This document shows positions 62,259 through 64,000 of a DNA stretch of 64,000 nucleotides, in pieces. The notes beneath the pieces are model-generated. The model was not told where the DNA came from. It made no database searches and was given only the letters and a program-made list of their open reading frames with translations. The stretch's first letter is position 1. Every line of letters starts with the position of its first letter. Source of the DNA: Anaeromyxobacter dehalogenans 2CP-1 (lineage in GTDB: Bacteria > Myxococcota > Myxococcia > Myxococcales > Anaeromyxobacteraceae); contig NC_011891.1 in NCBI RefSeq assembly GCF_000022145.1, forward strand, positions 1,748,001 to 1,812,000, read 5' to 3'. A program made the translations under genes and the position numbers.

Positions 62259-62355
62259 TCCACGCCCCGTCCGGGGTCACGGGTCGCCCCGCGCCCGCCA
62301 CGCGCGCCCGCCGCCCCCGCCTCCGGGCGGACGGCGGCGCGCGTCGTGACGAAGC

Positions 62356-63147
62356 GTGAACCTCTCCAGGGGCGCAGCCAAGAGGGACGCATCCCGGCAT
62401 GCTTCGGGGATGCTCTGCGCCCTGCTCGCCGCCGCCGCCCTGGCGGCCACGGCTGCTCCCCAGGGGGCAGCCCTGGGCGACCTGCTGGAGCGCTCCGACG
62501 CCGCGTACGCGCGGCGCGACGCGCCCGGCGCGCTCGACGAGGTCCGGACCACGCTCGAGGAGGCGAGTCGGCGCGCGCCCGACGACTACGAGGTGCTGTG
62601 GCGCCTCGCGCGGCTCTACTTCTGGCTCTCCGACGACCCGGCGCTGAAGGACTCGGAGAAGAGCCGGCTCGGGAAGCAGGGCTGGGAGTTCGGCGAGCGC
62701 GCCATCCGCGCGAACCCGGCGCGCGTCGAGGGCTGGCACTTCGCCGCCGCCGGCATGGGCAACTACTCGCTCGGCATCGGCGTCCTCAAGGCGCTGACCC
62801 AGGGCATCGAGGGCAAGTTCAAGGACCGCCTCTCGCACGCCGAGAAGATCGATCCCGCGTTCCAGCACGGCTCGATCCAGACGGCGTGGGGGCGCTTCTG
62901 GTTCAAGCTCCCCTGGCCGAAGTACGACGCGAGGAAGAGCGAGCGCTCGCTCCAGGCGGCGCTGGCGCAGAACCCGGTGAACGTGCGGGCGCGCGTGTAC
63001 CTGGCCGACCTCTACCGGAAGGAAGGGCACAAGCGCGAGGCGACGGAGCAGCTCGAGAAGGCGCTGGCGTCGGAGCCGGGCCGTTATGACCCCCCCGAGG
63101 AGCGGCGGTGGCAGCAGGTCGCGCGGGGCATGCTGGAACGCAAGTGA
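62356..63147 (+). CDS. TPR-like protein, probably exported
   Basis: 263 residues from GTG 62356; ATG 62410 is an alternative that gives a cleaner signal peptide (MLCALLAAAALAATAAPQG). The mature part has TPR-type helices (LLERSDAAYARRDAPGALDEVRTTLEEASRRAPDDYEVLWRLARLYFW; NPVNVRARVYLADLYRKEGHKREATEQLEKALASEP). The middle contains EGWHFAAAGMGNYSLGIGVLKALTQGIEGKFKDRLSHAE, which resembles RMD1/regulator-type TPR proteins, but I assign no function. Precedes the acyl-CoA synthetase by 13 bp, so the two may be co-transcribed. Confidence 0.75.
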   Translation: MNLSRGAAKRDASRHASGMLCALLAAAALAATAAPQGAALGDLLERSDAAYARRDAPGALDEVRTTLEEASRRAPDDYEVLWRLARLYFWLSDDPALKDSEKSRLGKQGWEFGERAIRANPARVEGWHFAAAGMGNYSLGIGVLKALTQGIEGKFKDRLSHAEKIDPAFQHGSIQTAWGRFWFKLPWPKYDARKSERSLQAALAQNPVNVRARVYLADLYRKEGHKREATEQLEKALASEPGRYDPPEERRWQQVARGMLERK

Positions 63148-63160
63148 AAGCGAGGACGCG

Positions 63161-64000
63161 ATGATCGCCGAGGCGGAGCTCAGGAAGGGGGCGTCCGACG
63201 CCCAGAACCTCGTCTCTCTCTTCGAGACGCAGGCGCGCCGGCGCGGCGACGCCACCGCGGTGAAGCTCAAGTCCGCGGGCGCCTGGCGCGACGTGAGCTG
63301 GGCCGAGATGGCCCGCCGCGCGCGCGACGTGGCCGACGGCCTCGCCGCGCTGGGGCTCCGCGCCGGCGATCGCGTCGCCATCATCGGCGACACGAACCTC
63401 GAGTGGATCCTGGCCGACCTGGGCATCCTCGGCGCGGGCGGGATCACCGTCACGATCTACCAGTCGAACACGCCGACCGAGTGCCAGTACATCCTGGCCG
63501 ACTCCGGCGCGCGGTTCGTGTTCTGCGACTCCGCGGCGCAGGTCGCGAAGATCCGCGAGGTGCGGGCCAAGCTGCCGGCGCTGGAGGCCCTGGTGCGCGC
63601 GCAGGGCCCGGCGGCCGACGCGTTCGAGCGGACGCTCGCCGACGTGGAGCGGGCCGGGGTCGCCTGGCGCGCCTCGAACCCGGACGCGCACGCGGCGCGG
63701 CTCGCGCGCATCGGGCGCGACGACCCGGCCAGCTTCATCTACACCTCGGGCACCACCGGGAACCCGAAGGGCGTCGTGCTCACGCACGGCAACTGGGTCT
63801 ACGAGGCGCTCGCGGTCGAGGGCCTGAAGGTCGTCCGCCCCGACGACCTCATCCTCATGTTCCTGCCCATGGCCCACTCGTTCGCGAAGGTGATCGAGGC
63901 GGTCTGGTTCAGCACCGGCGCCACCGGCGCGTTCGTCGAGTCGCTCGAGAAGATCGTGGACAACGCCGGCGAGGTCCGGCCCACCGTGATGCCCTCGGTG
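63161..64000 (+). CDS. Long-chain acyl-CoA synthetase (AMP-forming), 3' end outside window
   Basis: 280 N-terminal residues visible from ATG 63161 (MIAEAELRKGASDAQNLVSLFETQA), with GAGGA upstream. The adenylation-domain P-loop FIYTSGTTGNPKGVVLTHGNW and the downstream MFLPMAHSFAKVIEAV are those of FadD15-like acyl-CoA ligases. Opening residues AVKLKSAGAWRDVSWAEMARRARDVA are also family-typical. It is a different subgroup from the synthetase at 39080, which has a shorter lead to the P-loop. C-terminal motifs lie beyond the window. Confidence 0.92.
   Translation, partial: MIAEAELRKGASDAQNLVSLFETQARRRGDATAVKLKSAGAWRDVSWAEMARRARDVADGLAALGLRAGDRVAIIGDTNLEWILADLGILGAGGITVTIYQSNTPTECQYILADSGARFVFCDSAAQVAKIREVRAKLPALEALVRAQGPAADAFERTLADVERAGVAWRASNPDAHAARLARIGRDDPASFIYTSGTTGNPKGVVLTHGNWVYEALAVEGLKVVRPDDLILMFLPMAHSFAKVIEAVWFSTGATGAFVESLEKIVDNAGEVRPTVMPSV

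Overview
The window looks like chromosomal DNA of a very GC-rich myxobacterium, most likely Anaeromyxobacter or a close relative. This rests on strong G/C third-position codon bias, frequent GTG starts, and myxobacterial hallmarks: a FrzS-type pseudo-receiver/coiled-coil protein, a PilZ-DnaK chaperone, a GGDEF response regulator, an RpoE-like sigma/anti-sigma pair and Zn-ribbon/TonB-like proteins. I see no rRNA or tRNA gene, CRISPR array, prophage or transposase. It is ordinary, densely packed core genome; about 56 protein genes are supported.

Layout. 1-5.3 kb: TPR-metalloprotease (partial), groEL without groES, a probable small RNA with its own promoter and terminator, a receiver-GGDEF regulator and a divergent CheW-like protein. 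5.4-17.5 kb: receiver protein with a long Pro-rich linker, valS (reading without a stop into a histone H1-like lysine-rich tail), nadC, birA, then a tightly coupled run coaX / TPR protein / unknown / murJ, two small membrane proteins and a STAS protein. 17.7-21 kb (minus): FrzS-like protein, anti-sigma factor, ECF sigma factor. 21-31.9 kb: radical SAM protein, RlmI-like methyltransferase, PAS protein, CPBP protease, coaBC, Zn-dependent phospholipase C-like protein, family-4 uracil-DNA glycosylase, NfeD plus slipin. 32-41 kb: GIN-domain protein, isoaspartyl peptidase, a thiolase plus two-subunit 3-oxoacid CoA-transferase operon (ketone body/acetoacetate metabolism), SAM hydrolase, PilZ protein, RumA-type RNA methyltransferase, acyl-CoA synthetase. 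41-47.7 kb: a Zn-ribbon/TonB-like protein facing a complete minus-strand exbB-exbD-tonB-receptor-lipoprotein operon. 47.9-64 kb: M48 protease, orphan CoxE-type VWA protein, miaB, VanZ-like, gamma carbonic anhydrase, cNMP-binding protein, DedA protein, PilZ-DnaK divergent from guaB-guaA, Cys-rich VWA lipoprotein, TPR protein, and the start of a second acyl-CoA synthetase.

Themes. Cyclic-di-GMP signalling recurs: a diguanylate cyclase with a GGDEY and I-site motif, a stand-alone PilZ protein, and a PilZ-DnaK fusion divergent from the GTP biosynthesis genes. Promoters resembling TTGacc-N17/18-TAnnnT can be read by eye, and many place the -10 only 5-9 nt before the start codon with no Shine-Dalgarno, suggesting leaderless mRNAs for guaB, PilZ-DnaK, coaX, miaB, the PilZ gene, the isoaspartyl peptidase and others.

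The least explained items are (1) a nearly identical 132-bp structured repeat present twice between convergent genes, each copy lying inside a different inverted repeat, with a diverged third relative; (2) the valS / H1-like fusion with an internal ribosome site; (3) the small-RNA candidate after groEL. All calls are by eye from sequence and translated proteins; no database search was run.
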